Below, piece by piece: positions 49,693 to 57,169 of a stretch of DNA of 64,000 nt (within the stretch, counting starts at the first letter, position 1; every line of letters starts with the position of its first letter). The notes under the pieces are model-generated. The model made no database searches. It worked only from the letters and a program-made list of their open reading frames with translations, and had not been told where the DNA came from. The position numbers and the translations under genes are program-made. Source of the stretch: a virus; the IMG/VR virus record IMGVR_UViG_3300026473_000477, positions 1-64,000 of that record. One strand, written 5' to 3'.

Positions 49693-49835
49693 ATACACCT
49701 CATTATTCTATATACTACACCATCAATCTTGATTTGTCCAGTCTTTTTTATGGAATCTATTGAAACAAATTTAGTAGATATCAAAATAGTCATAGCTATA
49801 AACATTGCCAGTAGTCCAAATATGAAATCTTTCAT
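49689..49835 (-). CDS. Small membrane protein, 48 aa
   Basis: MKDFIFGLLAMFIAMTILIS gives one N-terminal span; the rest (IKKTGQIKIDGVVYRIMRCI) is a small beta hairpin outside. AAAGGTGAAGA precedes the ATG and ATGA overlaps tie it to both neighbours. Confidence 0.6.
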   Translation of the reverse strand: MKDFIFGLLAMFIAMTILISTKFVSIDSIKKTGQIKIDGVVYRIMRCI

Positions 49836-50131
49836 TCTTCACCTTTTAGTGTAATTTGACCTAGATAGGTTGTTTTTCTATTATTTTCTTTGTCGAATTG
49901 TTTCATGGCTTTGATTACTTCTTTGTGAGTCATTCCATTTTCGTAAAAGCAAGAAACGCTCGTCCATTTATGGTCGCACATATAGGGACTATCTGAATAA
50001 ACACATTCACCATCAGGATAAATTACTCTTATACGATATGACCATCTGGTACAAAAATGATGATCCTTGTCTTCACTTCTATCAATACTCGCCCAGAATG
50101 TAGGGTTATTGTAATTAATCTTTTTTGTCAT
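49832..50131 (-). CDS. Uncharacterised protein, 99 aa
   Basis: Cys/His-containing and beta-rich (HFCTRWSYRIRVIYPDGECV; MCDHKWTSVSCFYENG), then a helix. Possible metal site but no clear pattern. AGGAACTTT lies before the ATG, overlapping the gene before. Confidence 0.6.
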   Translation of the reverse strand: MTKKINYNNPTFWASIDRSEDKDHHFCTRWSYRIRVIYPDGECVYSDSPYMCDHKWTSVSCFYENGMTHKEVIKAMKQFDKENNRKTTYLGQITLKGEE

Positions 50132-50327
50132 AAAGTTCCTTAGAAGATTCGTACCAAAAAGCTGTATATCTTAATCCTGAATGATGATACGGACGCACCT
50201 GATAAACTTGATTGCTCACGTATCTTTCAAGCCATACCCACTGATCTTTTATTAAAACAGGAACTAAAGCAAACTTAACTATAGATCTTTTTTCATTCAA
50301 CCTAGGTGTGTTGTTTTTCCATTTCAT
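50115..50327 (-). CDS. Uncharacterised protein, 70 aa
   Basis: Starts at the ATG 50327, which has GAGGAAAAA in front; a longer frame into the upstream gene lacks a ribosome site. Beta-rich (RSIVKFALVPVLIKDQWVWL; YQVRPYHHSGLRYTAFWY). Not recognised. Led by the promoter at 50359-50387. Confidence 0.65.
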   Translation of the reverse strand: MKWKNNTPRLNEKRSIVKFALVPVLIKDQWVWLERYVSNQVYQVRPYHHSGLRYTAFWYESSKELYDKKD

Positions 50328-50358
50328 TTTTTCCTCACAGTCATACCAAACACAATAA

Positions 50359-50387
50359 AGAATACAATAATGTAAATCATTTGTCAA
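50359..50387 (-). promoter_or_regulatory. sigma70-type promoter
   Basis: TTGACA (50382-50387), 17-bp spacer, TATTCT (50359-50364), minus strand. The -35 box is formed by the last codons of 50377-50898. Confidence 0.65.
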
Positions 50388-50898
50388 CCTTTTTCTTAAA
50401 TCCCCTATCATCGGCATATTCTTTGTTTTCTCTGTCATGATACATTAAAAACATAATATTAGTTGCGCAATGAGCTAAATGTGAACATCCAGTTTCTTTG
50501 TCGATATCTTCTCCAGATTGGAAAGCGAGTAAATGTCGCATTAAGCTTTCGTAAGGTGTTGAAAACTTTGTAGGTTTTTGCCAGTTATAATGTTCATATT
50601 TAACCCTAGACTTGGTTAATACTTCTCCCAAAGCTAAAATGAAATTTGGATCAATCTCTCTTGTCTGGATTTTTCCAGCATTGTATCTTTTAGACTCGCC
50701 ATCATTTTGAGTTGTTTGTGGCTCTTTTACTACAAGATTAATTGACTCAGACTCTTCAAACTCATCAACTGGAGCAGTTAAATTAAACGCACCATTATCT
50801 CCAGATTGTAAATAAACCTTACATGATTTATCATCAATTGTTATAACTCTTCCTAGCTTTCTTGATAATTTATGGATTACAATATCGCCAACTTTCAC
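50377..50898 (-). CDS. DUF5664 (MazZ-like) nucleotide pyrophosphohydrolase with SH3-like N-domain, 173 aa
   Basis: The C-terminal domain has the DUF5664 signature: KRYNAGKIQTREIDPNFILA, SRVKYEHYNWQKP, YESLMRHLLAFQSGEDIDKE, SHLAHCATNIMFLMY. This MazG-like helical family includes MazZ, a dATP/dGTP diphosphohydrolase of phages with 2-aminoadenine DNA. The N-terminal 50 residues (VKVGDIVIHKLSRKLGRVIT) resemble the barrel of the LWRLD-tail proteins. The GTG at 50898 follows GGGAGG; a longer frame is less likely. An extended -10 (TGGTATAAT) lies just upstream. Confidence 0.8.
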   Translation of the reverse strand: MKVGDIVIHKLSRKLGRVITIDDKSCKVYLQSGDNGAFNLTAPVDEFEESESINLVVKEPQTTQNDGESKRYNAGKIQTREIDPNFILALGEVLTKSRVKYEHYNWQKPTKFSTPYESLMRHLLAFQSGEDIDKETGCSHLAHCATNIMFLMYHDRENKEYADDRGFKKKVDK

Positions 50899-50939
50899 GA
50901 AACCTCCCAATGATGGTAACAAGAGAATTATACCACAGA

Positions 50940-51356
50940 TTAGTAAAATCTTCCATTCTTATTTTCATGTTCTTCTGAAACATAGAAGTCACTTTTAAGC
51001 TGAACCATAAAAACTTGAAGAATAACACATTCCAAATGTTTATGATCTGGAGTGTGATCCCAATGCTCCAAGTGTGCTAACTCATGAGCTAAAGTCGATA
51101 ATAAATCAATAGTGGAGTATTTTTTAATCTTTTTAGGATTATTCCTATCTCTATAAGAAGTATATAGACAAATTCTTTCTGGCTTATTATCATAATAGAC
51201 AATAGAACCTTGAAAATGCTGACCAAAGTTAGGATTAGCTTTCTTAGATGTTATCTTATTAATATTCTTAACTTTTGGAACTAAATGAGCAATGGAAGAA
51301 ACATAATCCCTCATCCACTCCAAGTCCTTTGTAAACTGTATTTTCTTTTTTGGCAT
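50940..51356 (-). CDS. SprT/WLM-like zinc metallopeptidase, 138 aa
   Basis: LAHELAHLEHWDHTPDHKHL holds HExxH with a later histidine, typical of SprT/WLM-type peptidases that handle DNA-protein crosslinks. The N-terminus is basic. GAGGAATT precedes the ATG. Proteolytic activity is inferred. Confidence 0.75.
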   Translation of the reverse strand: MPKKKIQFTKDLEWMRDYVSSIAHLVPKVKNINKITSKKANPNFGQHFQGSIVYYDNKPERICLYTSYRDRNNPKKIKKYSTIDLLSTLAHELAHLEHWDHTPDHKHLECVILQVFMVQLKSDFYVSEEHENKNGRFY

Positions 51357-51362
51357 AATTCC

Positions 51363-51617
51363 TCAGTTAAGCTTATCTTTATCCAAATAATCCTCAGTTT
51401 CCCATTCTCTAACAGAAATGAAGTCATCTTCTGATATATCATATCCAGTGAGAGAAAGTTCCAGTAATTCTTCTTTGGAAACATTACGCTGAATCTCTGG
51501 CGCACCAAAGCCTAAATCCATAATCTTTTCTAAGATCACTTTAGCTTTCTCATGGTTAGGACTAATGTCAGATTCCAACACTTCCCAAATTTCTCTAATT
51601 GCTTCAGACTTTTTCAT
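51363..51617 (-). CDS. Uncharacterised acidic protein, 84 aa
   Basis: Helical and acidic (MKKSEAIREIWEVLESDISP; SKEELLELSLTGYDISEDDF). AAAGGCTACTA precedes the ATG. Not recognised; co-transcribed with the exonuclease before it. Confidence 0.62.
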   Translation of the reverse strand: MKKSEAIREIWEVLESDISPNHEKAKVILEKIMDLGFGAPEIQRNVSKEELLELSLTGYDISEDDFISVREWETEDYLDKDKLN

Positions 51618-51630
51618 TAGTAGCCTTTTA

Positions 51631-52440
51631 TTATTTGCTAATAGCTTTATTATACGCTTTAACTGCCAATGCTACTGTATTTGACTTATCGTATTTAGCC
51701 AACTTTAAGAACAATTCTTCCAAGCTTAAAACATCATATTTGTTATACTTTTCCATTGATTTCCAAGCTTTCATATTACCTTTAAGACATTCATCCCAAA
51801 GTTTAAAACCAGAGAAGTCAGAATGTTCTTGCTTCTTATATTTAGTGCAAAGCTTTTTAGTCATGTACTCTAACTTATTGGAAGTAAATCCAAAATGTTT
51901 CTTAGCAATTCTCAAGGTGTCAATGTTTTTGTAATGTGTTGGAGCATCTAATCCATGCTCAATAAGTCTGGCATTGATTTTTTTCATGTCAAATGATATG
52001 CCGTTTTGCGTAATAACAATATCAGCTTTATCCAATAGTTTTTTAATCTTTACCAATAGTGGCTTATCATTATGTAATGACTTTCCTTTCTTATTCCTTT
52101 GGTCGGCATAGATTACTTCAGATTCACTACTTCCAAGCCATTTAGCTGAAAATGATAGAATAAACCAATCTTTAATTAGCATATTAAGTGGGATGTTTTG
52201 GTCAAACAATCCCCATACAAAACCAACCAAAGGGGATGTTTCGATATCTAAAATCAATACGTTAGGAGTATATTCTTCAGAATCAGAACAATAAGCTTGA
52301 ATACAATGTTTGATTGAATCAGGAGTTCTATGTAAGTTAAACTTTTGCCTAAACATTTTGCTAATCTCTGTTCGAGAATAACCTTGGCTATTCAACTTCC
52401 TTACATAATTTATCTGTTTTTTATCCCAAGTAATTTTCAT
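51631..52440 (-). CDS. YprB-like RNase H-fold 3'-5' exonuclease, 269 aa
   Basis: A small helix-turn-helix N-terminus (NYVRKLNSQGYSRTEISKMF) precedes a DEDDy exonuclease: LILDIETSPLVG (about 65-76), TQNGISFDMKKINARL, and YNKYDVLSLEELF with the Y-x-x-x-D of motif III. The fold is that of RNase_H_2/YprB nucleases. It may trim DNA or RNA during replication or recycling. The ATG at 52440 has GGAG 6 nt before. Confidence 0.82.
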   Translation of the reverse strand: MKITWDKKQINYVRKLNSQGYSRTEISKMFRQKFNLHRTPDSIKHCIQAYCSDSEEYTPNVLILDIETSPLVGFVWGLFDQNIPLNMLIKDWFILSFSAKWLGSSESEVIYADQRNKKGKSLHNDKPLLVKIKKLLDKADIVITQNGISFDMKKINARLIEHGLDAPTHYKNIDTLRIAKKHFGFTSNKLEYMTKKLCTKYKKQEHSDFSGFKLWDECLKGNMKAWKSMEKYNKYDVLSLEELFLKLAKYDKSNTVALAVKAYNKAISK

Positions 52441-52460
52441 TAAAATCTCCAATAGTTATT

Positions 52461-52489
52461 ATTATATAACTCATATTTTATTTAGTCAA
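52461..52489 (-). promoter_or_regulatory. sigma70-type promoter of the exonuclease
   Basis: TTGACT (52484-52489), 17-bp spacer, TATAAT (52461-52466), minus strand; the -35 box overlaps the end of 52478-52759. Confidence 0.75.
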
Positions 52490-52759
52490 GAAGAATTTAT
52501 AAAGTTTCTGCATATTTGGACTTAGTAGCTCTAAATCTTCTTCAGCCACAACTTCCCACTCATCAAAAGTCTTATTAAAGTTACAGATTAAGTATGCGAT
52601 ATTTTTAGGATTATAAACAATTATATCAATAATTCGGTAATTAACTCCACGAAATTTAACAATATCTCCAATATTATACATTGGACCAGGATGGATAAAA
52701 AATGATAACTTAAATAACGCTTTGGAAGTAAATCTGAGGATTGATTTAATAATTGACAT
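52478..52759 (-). CDS. Membrane-anchored relative of the LWRLD-tail family, 93 aa
   Basis: An N-terminal hydrophobic/basic helix (SIIKSILRFTSKALFKLSFF) precedes the family barrel (MYNIGDIVKFRGVNYRIIDI) and an end, LLSPNMQKLYKFF, that aligns with HPILVKLWRL but has lost the LWRLD codons. No gene starts within its end; a promoter is there instead. Starts in a TAATG overlap. Confidence 0.65.
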   Translation of the reverse strand: MSIIKSILRFTSKALFKLSFFIHPGPMYNIGDIVKFRGVNYRIIDIIVYNPKNIAYLICNFNKTFDEWEVVAEEDLELLSPNMQKLYKFFLTK

Positions 52760-52860
52760 TAATTACTCTTTATTAAAATGACAGTAACAATAATCTGTAC
52801 TATTGAAATTACACATTGGATAATTTGCCAGAAGACTCGCTTCTTTTCATAATCAGTCAT
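52759..52860 (-). CDS. Single-span membrane peptide, 33 aa
   Basis: ATG at 52860 lies inside the LWRLD tail of the gene before (GGAGACTTGATGA), and the stop overlaps the next ATG. Product MTDYEKKRVFWQIIQCVISI, then VQIIVTVILIKSN: one membrane helix. Too short for most gene callers, but the embedded signals are strong. Confidence 0.7.
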   Translation of the reverse strand: MTDYEKKRVFWQIIQCVISIVQIIVTVILIKSN

Positions 52861-53086
52861 CAAGTCTCCAAAGTTTGACAAGCGTTGGATGTAATATAGT
52901 GTATGAGCTGTTGTTACCTGTTAGTATATCTAAAGATAAATATTCAGAACCTCTTATCCATTCGCTACCTCTAATATGTTTGCAACTAAAATAAAAATAA
53001 TTAGAAGTAAGTTTCGTAATCCTATAAAATACTAAAATATCATTAACACCATTATAAAAGAATATATCACCAACTTTAGGCTTCAT
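52853..53086 (-). CDS. LWRLD-tail small protein, 77 aa
   Basis: MKPKVGDIFFYNGVNDILVF, RITKL, then TILHPTLVKLWRLDD. Barrel-type N-terminus and conserved tail; the tail holds the start of the 33-residue membrane peptide. Itself starts in the tail of 53076-53282. Confidence 0.78.
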   Translation of the reverse strand: MKPKVGDIFFYNGVNDILVFYRITKLTSNYFYFSCKHIRGSEWIRGSEYLSLDILTGNNSSYTILHPTLVKLWRLDD

Positions 53087-53282
53087 CCAACCTCCAAAGT
53101 TTGACCAATATCGGATGGATTTTGGTATATTGACTAGGTAGAGGAATAAAAATTGCTCCCATATTCTGGTAATTATTTATTATTCTATATGTAGCTAAAT
53201 TACCAGAAATATCTACAATTTTTTCTATCTTAATAATATCTCCATTCTGGTAAATATAATACTCTCCAACTTCAGGTATCAT
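53076..53282 (-). CDS. LWRLD-tail small protein, 68 aa
   Basis: MIPEVGEYYIYQNGDIIKIE, then TKIHPILVKLWRLDEA. Closest to 59230-59457 (VGEYYxxxN...IEKI). Follows the endolysin gene by an ATGA overlap and carries the start of 52853-53086 (11-bp overlap). Confidence 0.78.
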   Translation of the reverse strand: MIPEVGEYYIYQNGDIIKIEKIVDISGNLATYRIINNYQNMGAIFIPLPSQYTKIHPILVKLWRLDEA

Positions 53283-53692
53283 GGTAGAAAAAACCTTTTG
53301 CCAGATTTAGGAGCTACAATTTGGCAATGTGTCCAAGTTTCTGTAGCAGAAAAGTCCTCAAACCATAAGCCAATTTCTTCCATTAGTTTAACATTAGCTT
53401 TTATCCAATCATGCAAGTCTTTTACAGGCTTTCCAATTGGGACGATATCGCAAGCTTCACATGACAAATGCTTGCTTTTCATGGGAATTTTCGACTTGTC
53501 TGTTATACCTTTGTCGGCATAAATCTGCAAGTGATGATTCATTGTACGAACACCAGATGTAACTTTTAAAGGCTTACCATAAGCATTTCTGAGCTTATTA
53601 ATGCGTTCCAATAGAATCTCTAAATTGGCAAGCTGTTCTGGAGTTAAGTCAGATTCTAAATTTCCTGACAATAATTCTTGTTTAGTAATCAT
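53279..53692 (-). CDS. Peptidase M15-type endolysin, 137 aa
   Basis: Cuts peptidoglycan cross-bridges or stem peptides for host lysis. LKVTSGVRTMNHH, the zinc motif SKHLSCEACDIVP and WTHCQ supply the H-x(6)-D...H ligands of M15 (DD-carboxypeptidase/L-Ala-D-Glu peptidase) enzymes. No signal peptide, so it needs a holin. Usual length for a phage single-domain lysin. Confidence 0.85.
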   Translation of the reverse strand: MITKQELLSGNLESDLTPEQLANLEILLERINKLRNAYGKPLKVTSGVRTMNHHLQIYADKGITDKSKIPMKSKHLSCEACDIVPIGKPVKDLHDWIKANVKLMEEIGLWFEDFSATETWTHCQIVAPKSGKRFFLP

Positions 53693-53693
53693 A

Positions 53694-53930
53694 TTATTTC
53701 CTTCTCATATAAGAAAAATCAAAAGCATTCTTTACTTTATCTATTATTGGTGAATTTTTCGACAACGATACGTAACCATATTCAGCTTGAAAAGCTGCTA
53801 TTGCTAGTTGATTAAAAAACATATTTGGATGATTTTGCTCCAAATGCTTAGTATATTTACTTGGTAAAATCACCACTCTCAAGTTGAATATTTTAAAGAA
53901 TCTATAAATAAAGGAGTAGATATGTAACAT
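53694..53930 (-). CDS. Uncharacterised protein, 78 aa
   Basis: A hydrophobic N-terminus (MLHIYSFIYRFFKIFNLRVV) then LPSKYTKHLEQNHPNMFFNQ. Domain not recognised. ATG at 53930 follows GGAGAGCTTG in a TGATG overlap. Confidence 0.6.
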   Translation of the reverse strand: MLHIYSFIYRFFKIFNLRVVILPSKYTKHLEQNHPNMFFNQLAIAAFQAEYGYVSLSKNSPIIDKVKNAFDFSYMRRK

Positions 53931-54049
53931 CAAGCTCTCCTTATAGCCAATGCTGAAAGCAACAAAATGCTACCAATAGTTGGAAATCCTGACAACCCAA
54001 TAACTGCTCCTAGTCCTAATAATAACAGCTTAATTTCCAGTTTATTCAT
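53930..54049 (-). CDS. Small membrane protein, 39 aa
   Basis: MNKLEIKLLLLGLGAVIGLS, GFPTIGSILLLSALAIRRA: two short hydrophobic segments around a GFP turn. ATGA overlap with the gene before. It lies two genes upstream of the endolysin, so a holin role is conceivable. Confidence 0.55.
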   Translation of the reverse strand: MNKLEIKLLLLGLGAVIGLSGFPTIGSILLLSALAIRRA

Positions 54050-54243
54050 TTTAATTTTCCGTTCCTAAGTTCTTCTATAGAGCAAAAAATACTCTCTAAT
54101 TCCGATGAAATAGTACCTTTGTTCTTGGATAGATCTAATAATAACAAATCTGCTATAATACGTGTAGAAGTATCAGTACGAGTTTGTAAAATTTTTATAC
54201 AACCTTCTACTATCTTTTCTTGTTTTATTTTATCTTTTTTCAT
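54046..54243 (-). CDS. Small helical protein, 65 aa
   Basis: Basic N-terminus and helices (VEGCIKILQTRTDTSTRIIA; LESIFCSIEELRNGKLK). The ATG at 54243 is preceded by GGGAG; a TTG three codons earlier is weaker. Not recognised. Confidence 0.6.
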   Translation of the reverse strand: MKKDKIKQEKIVEGCIKILQTRTDTSTRIIADLLLLDLSKNKGTISSELESIFCSIEELRNGKLK

Positions 54244-54523
54244 TAATTTCAATCTCCCTTATTCTATAGTATGTAATTAATTTATCCAATCTCTCTTCTT
54301 CATATACACTTAGTCCTTTAACTTTACAATTTGGATAAATACTAGCATCATATCTTGTGTAAACCATTTCTCCTAATTCTCCACATTTAGCAGCAAATGA
54401 TAATTTACTATAAGCAGAATATGTAAACATAGATAGTAATATAATAAGTATAGAAAGAATTATGTTTATAAAAAAGTGATCACAACTATCACAACTATTA
54501 AATTTATTAGTATTTTCACTCAT
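54230..54523 (-). CDS. Membrane protein, 97 aa
   Basis: A short CDSCD-containing N-terminus, one membrane helix (IILSILIILLSMFTYSAY), then a soluble tail with two cysteines (AAKCGELGEMVY; YPNCKVKG) and a helix. A spanin-like topology is possible but the tail is short. GAGGATGAGTGAAAATA region overlaps the gene before. Confidence 0.6.
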   Translation of the reverse strand: MSENTNKFNSCDSCDHFFINIILSILIILLSMFTYSAYSKLSFAAKCGELGEMVYTRYDASIYPNCKVKGLSVYEEERLDKLITYYRIREIEINEKR

Positions 54524-54692
54524 CCTCTTCTCCTTGTACTACAATATCACCATTAATAATATATCCACTGGCTAATAAAAAGCATTTAAAGTCTTCCAAT
54601 ATTTCAGGCAAGGTTAGGTTATGAGTAGTAAACTCAACTTCTGTCTGATCGTATTGATTGGATGGGTCCATGATTTTGGTAAATTTAAGCAT
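54516..54692 (-). CDS. Conserved small phage protein, 58 aa
   Basis: MLKFTKIMDPSNQYDQTEVE, then LTLPEILEDFKCFLLASGY. Several phages carry a short protein of this pattern (from memory); its function is unknown. Starts inside the stop region of 54685-55152. Confidence 0.62.
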   Translation of the reverse strand: MLKFTKIMDPSNQYDQTEVEFTTHNLTLPEILEDFKCFLLASGYIINGDIVVQGEEDE

Positions 54693-55152
54693 TCTTTTTC
54701 CTTAGTATCGCTAATTCTTTTCTCATTTCCTCTAATTTTAATTTTATCTCTTCCTTGGTAGGTTCTTTACAAAACAAATCCTTCATTACATTATAAAACT
54801 CACCCTTTGTATAACTTAAGTATTTGGTTTTCTTATCCATATCTTCTGTGATGATATAAGTTCTTACATAAGTAAAAACTCTCGTAGCACTAAGCATTGT
54901 ACGGTATTTTTTATATGGGACTATTCCAGCTTTCATTTTAGCCCATGGTTTTAACCAAACAGCAAGTTCAATTCTTTCTAGTAAATTATAGCCATGATCT
55001 TTTGCTCTTTGATTTATACTTCTCCAATCAGTTAAAATATCTTCACTGGTAAATTGACCAAAACCGCAGATCTCAATAATCTCCTTACCATCCTCATCTG
55101 GAAATGTTTCAAATATGTACCAGCAAGAATTTGACCACCTACACAAAGACAT
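54685..55152 (-). CDS. Uncharacterised protein, 155 aa
   Basis: Aromatic-rich N-terminus (MSLCRWSNSCWYIFETFPDE), a central helical domain (LLERIELAVWLKPWAKMK) and a C-terminal coiled coil (EEIKLKLEEMRKELAILRKK). TAATG overlap with the gene before; GGAAAAGGTAGAG is its ribosome region. Confidence 0.62.
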   Translation of the reverse strand: MSLCRWSNSCWYIFETFPDEDGKEIIEICGFGQFTSEDILTDWRSINQRAKDHGYNLLERIELAVWLKPWAKMKAGIVPYKKYRTMLSATRVFTYVRTYIITEDMDKKTKYLSYTKGEFYNVMKDLFCKEPTKEEIKLKLEEMRKELAILRKKNA

Positions 55153-55307
55153 TACTCTACCTTTTCCTTAAAGCAAATATACTTATCAAACTTATAAATA
55201 TCAACATGCTCTTTTCCAATTTTATCACAATTTTTCTTATCTGTAAAGTGATAAGCGTATTCTATTGGAGCAGAGTCAATATATAAGTAAAGTACCCAGT
55301 ATATCAC
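55152..55307 (-). CDS. Small protein, 51 aa
   Basis: GTG start in a GTGA overlap, with AGGA before it: MIYWVLYLYIDSAPIEYAYH, then FTDKKNCDKIGKEHVDIYKF. Compact alpha/beta; not recognised. TAATG overlap downstream. Confidence 0.55.
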   Translation of the reverse strand: MIYWVLYLYIDSAPIEYAYHFTDKKNCDKIGKEHVDIYKFDKYICFKEKVE

Positions 55308-55456
55308 TCAAAATCCTGCATATTTCTAATCATTGCATCAATTGTGCTGATCTGAGCTTGGAAAGATAACCGCTGATCTCCAGTCAGATTATCACAGCTT
55401 ACGTAAAATAAGCAGTTTAGTTCATGTCTAAGGTTACGTAATTGTGTTAGCGTCAT
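55304..55456 (-). CDS. Small helical protein, 50 aa
   Basis: ATG at 55456 right behind the nrdA stop, with GAGGGA in front. MTLTQLRNLRHELNCLFYVS, DQRLSFQAQISTIDAMIRN: two helices. Not recognised. Confidence 0.58.
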   Translation of the reverse strand: MTLTQLRNLRHELNCLFYVSCDNLTGDQRLSFQAQISTIDAMIRNMQDFE

Positions 55457-55457
55457 T

Positions 55458-57167
55458 TTATCCCTCACAACTTGCACATTGGTCTTTAGTAAAATCGCTT
55501 ACTGTACCTTTCAATACAGTCTCGCTTCTCAGATAGTATAACCCTTTTAATCCTTTTTGCCAAGCCTCTAAATGAACTTCATTAATATATTTTGCAGAAC
55601 TTCCAGATGTAAAGAATAAATTAACACTTTGGCTCTGGTCAATAAACTTCTGTCTTTGGGAAGCTTGGTTAATAATAGCGAACTGGTTGATTTCTCTAGC
55701 AGTCTTAAAGATTTCTTTCTCTTCATCAGAAAGGAAGTTTAATGACTGAACCGAACCTTGAGCTTTAATAATGCTATCCCAGACTTCAGGAGTATTCTTT
55801 CCTTTGACTGCTAACAATACTTCCAAGTTTTTATTCTTTCTAATAAACACACCCTTAGCCCCTTTTAAAGCATAAGCATTGGAAGTTAAAGGCTCAATAG
55901 AAGCCGAATCTCCTCCACAGATAGAAGCATTGCTTACAGTTGGAGCTAACGCCATTGTATGAGTATTTCTCATTCCAAATCCTTTACACCACTCAGGCTC
56001 TCCAAATTCCTTAGCCATGTTTCTACTGGCTTTGTGCGACTCTTCTTTAATGAAAGAGAAGATCTTAGCATTTAACATCATCGACTGGAAAGAGTCAAAA
56101 GGAAGCATTTTTGATTGAAGTAAACTATGCCACCCCATAACTCCAAGTCCAAGCATTCGAGATTTTTTAGCAAATCTAATTGCAGCCTCGTAACCTTCAA
56201 TTCCGTCAGCTTTATCAATGAACTCTTGCAACACACCATCAAGAAACCAAGTGGCAAGTTCTGGCAAAGTCATACCATTGGAGAAGACGTAATTTGACCA
56301 CTCGTCCCATTTAGCAAGAGCTAAGGATGACAAGCAACAAACAAATGTATGATCTTTGTCAGTGTAAGCTACAATCTCATTACAAATATTACTAGTCTTT
56401 ACCAATAGGTTGTGAAATTTATAGCATTCTGGATTCTGATTATTTACGTTATCAGTAAATAAAAGGTAAGGCTCGCCTAACTCTACTCTGGCTTGGAGAA
56501 TCTTTTTCCAACGCTCTCTTGCCACTGGATCACCTCCAATGATAGATTGCATATCATTATCAGTCAGAGTAACAGCATTGTGTACGTTATGAACTCGTCT
56601 ATTAATATCTCCAGTAGCTTTTCTGATATCAATAAATTCATCAATGTCGCCATGAGAAAACGGTAAATAGAGAGCTGAAGCTCCTCGTCTAGTTGAACCT
56701 TGACTTACTGCCAGTGTTGTAGCATCAATACATTTAGCCCATGGAACAATTCCCTCAGACTTACCATTACCAGAGATTTTAGCTCCTCTAGCTCTGATAT
56801 CTCCAATGTAAACTCCAACTCCTCCTCCACCTTTTGAAAGCATGGCAAGTTCGTGTTGCTTTTTGAAAATACCAGAAATTGAATCTTCCAAGTGATTAGA
56901 AAAGCAAGAGATTGGAAATCCTCGACTAGTTCCCATATTTGATAATACTGGAGATGCTCCACCAAGCCAGCCTTTCCAAAACATCTCAAAGAATAGAGGT
57001 GCTAACTCAGGCTTTTTAAGTCTATTGGCAGAGGAAGTGGAAACTCTAGTCCACATGTCTCTCGGAGATTCTCCATCTTGGAAATAACCATTACTTAGTA
57101 TAGAGTAACTTTCTTGATTCATCCATTCAGGTGCTAAGTCTTTTTCTTTCAGTTCATCTAATGTCAT
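55458..57167 (-). CDS. nrdA: Class Ia ribonucleotide reductase large subunit, 569 aa
   Basis: Reduces ribonucleotides to deoxyribonucleotides together with NrdB. Seen: substrate-site cysteine (GFPISCFSNHLEDSI), glycine loop LSKGGGGVGVYIGD, active site NICNE (Asn-x-Cys-x-Glu), second redox cysteine (FVCCLSSL), C-terminal tyrosine pair in LKGLYYLRSETVLKG, and the CASC tail that passes electrons. The N-terminal ATP-cone of E. coli NrdA (761 aa) is absent, so dATP feedback control is probably missing. ATG at 57167 with GGGAG in front; an upstream GTG is less likely. Confidence 0.95.
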   Translation of the reverse strand: MTLDELKEKDLAPEWMNQESYSILSNGYFQDGESPRDMWTRVSTSSANRLKKPELAPLFFEMFWKGWLGGASPVLSNMGTSRGFPISCFSNHLEDSISGIFKKQHELAMLSKGGGGVGVYIGDIRARGAKISGNGKSEGIVPWAKCIDATTLAVSQGSTRRGASALYLPFSHGDIDEFIDIRKATGDINRRVHNVHNAVTLTDNDMQSIIGGDPVARERWKKILQARVELGEPYLLFTDNVNNQNPECYKFHNLLVKTSNICNEIVAYTDKDHTFVCCLSSLALAKWDEWSNYVFSNGMTLPELATWFLDGVLQEFIDKADGIEGYEAAIRFAKKSRMLGLGVMGWHSLLQSKMLPFDSFQSMMLNAKIFSFIKEESHKASRNMAKEFGEPEWCKGFGMRNTHTMALAPTVSNASICGGDSASIEPLTSNAYALKGAKGVFIRKNKNLEVLLAVKGKNTPEVWDSIIKAQGSVQSLNFLSDEEKEIFKTAREINQFAIINQASQRQKFIDQSQSVNLFFTSGSSAKYINEVHLEAWQKGLKGLYYLRSETVLKGTVSDFTKDQCASCEG

Positions 57168-57169
57168 TG

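Noticed and set aside
50328-50438. Longer start for 50115-50327
   Set aside because: The extension lacks a ribosome site, crosses a promoter and overlaps the DUF5664 gene; GAGGAAAAA precedes the ATG at 50327.
50377-50898. Proof of 2-aminoadenine (Z) genome
   Set aside because: DUF5664 enzymes also occur without PurZ, and no PurZ or DpoZ is visible here.
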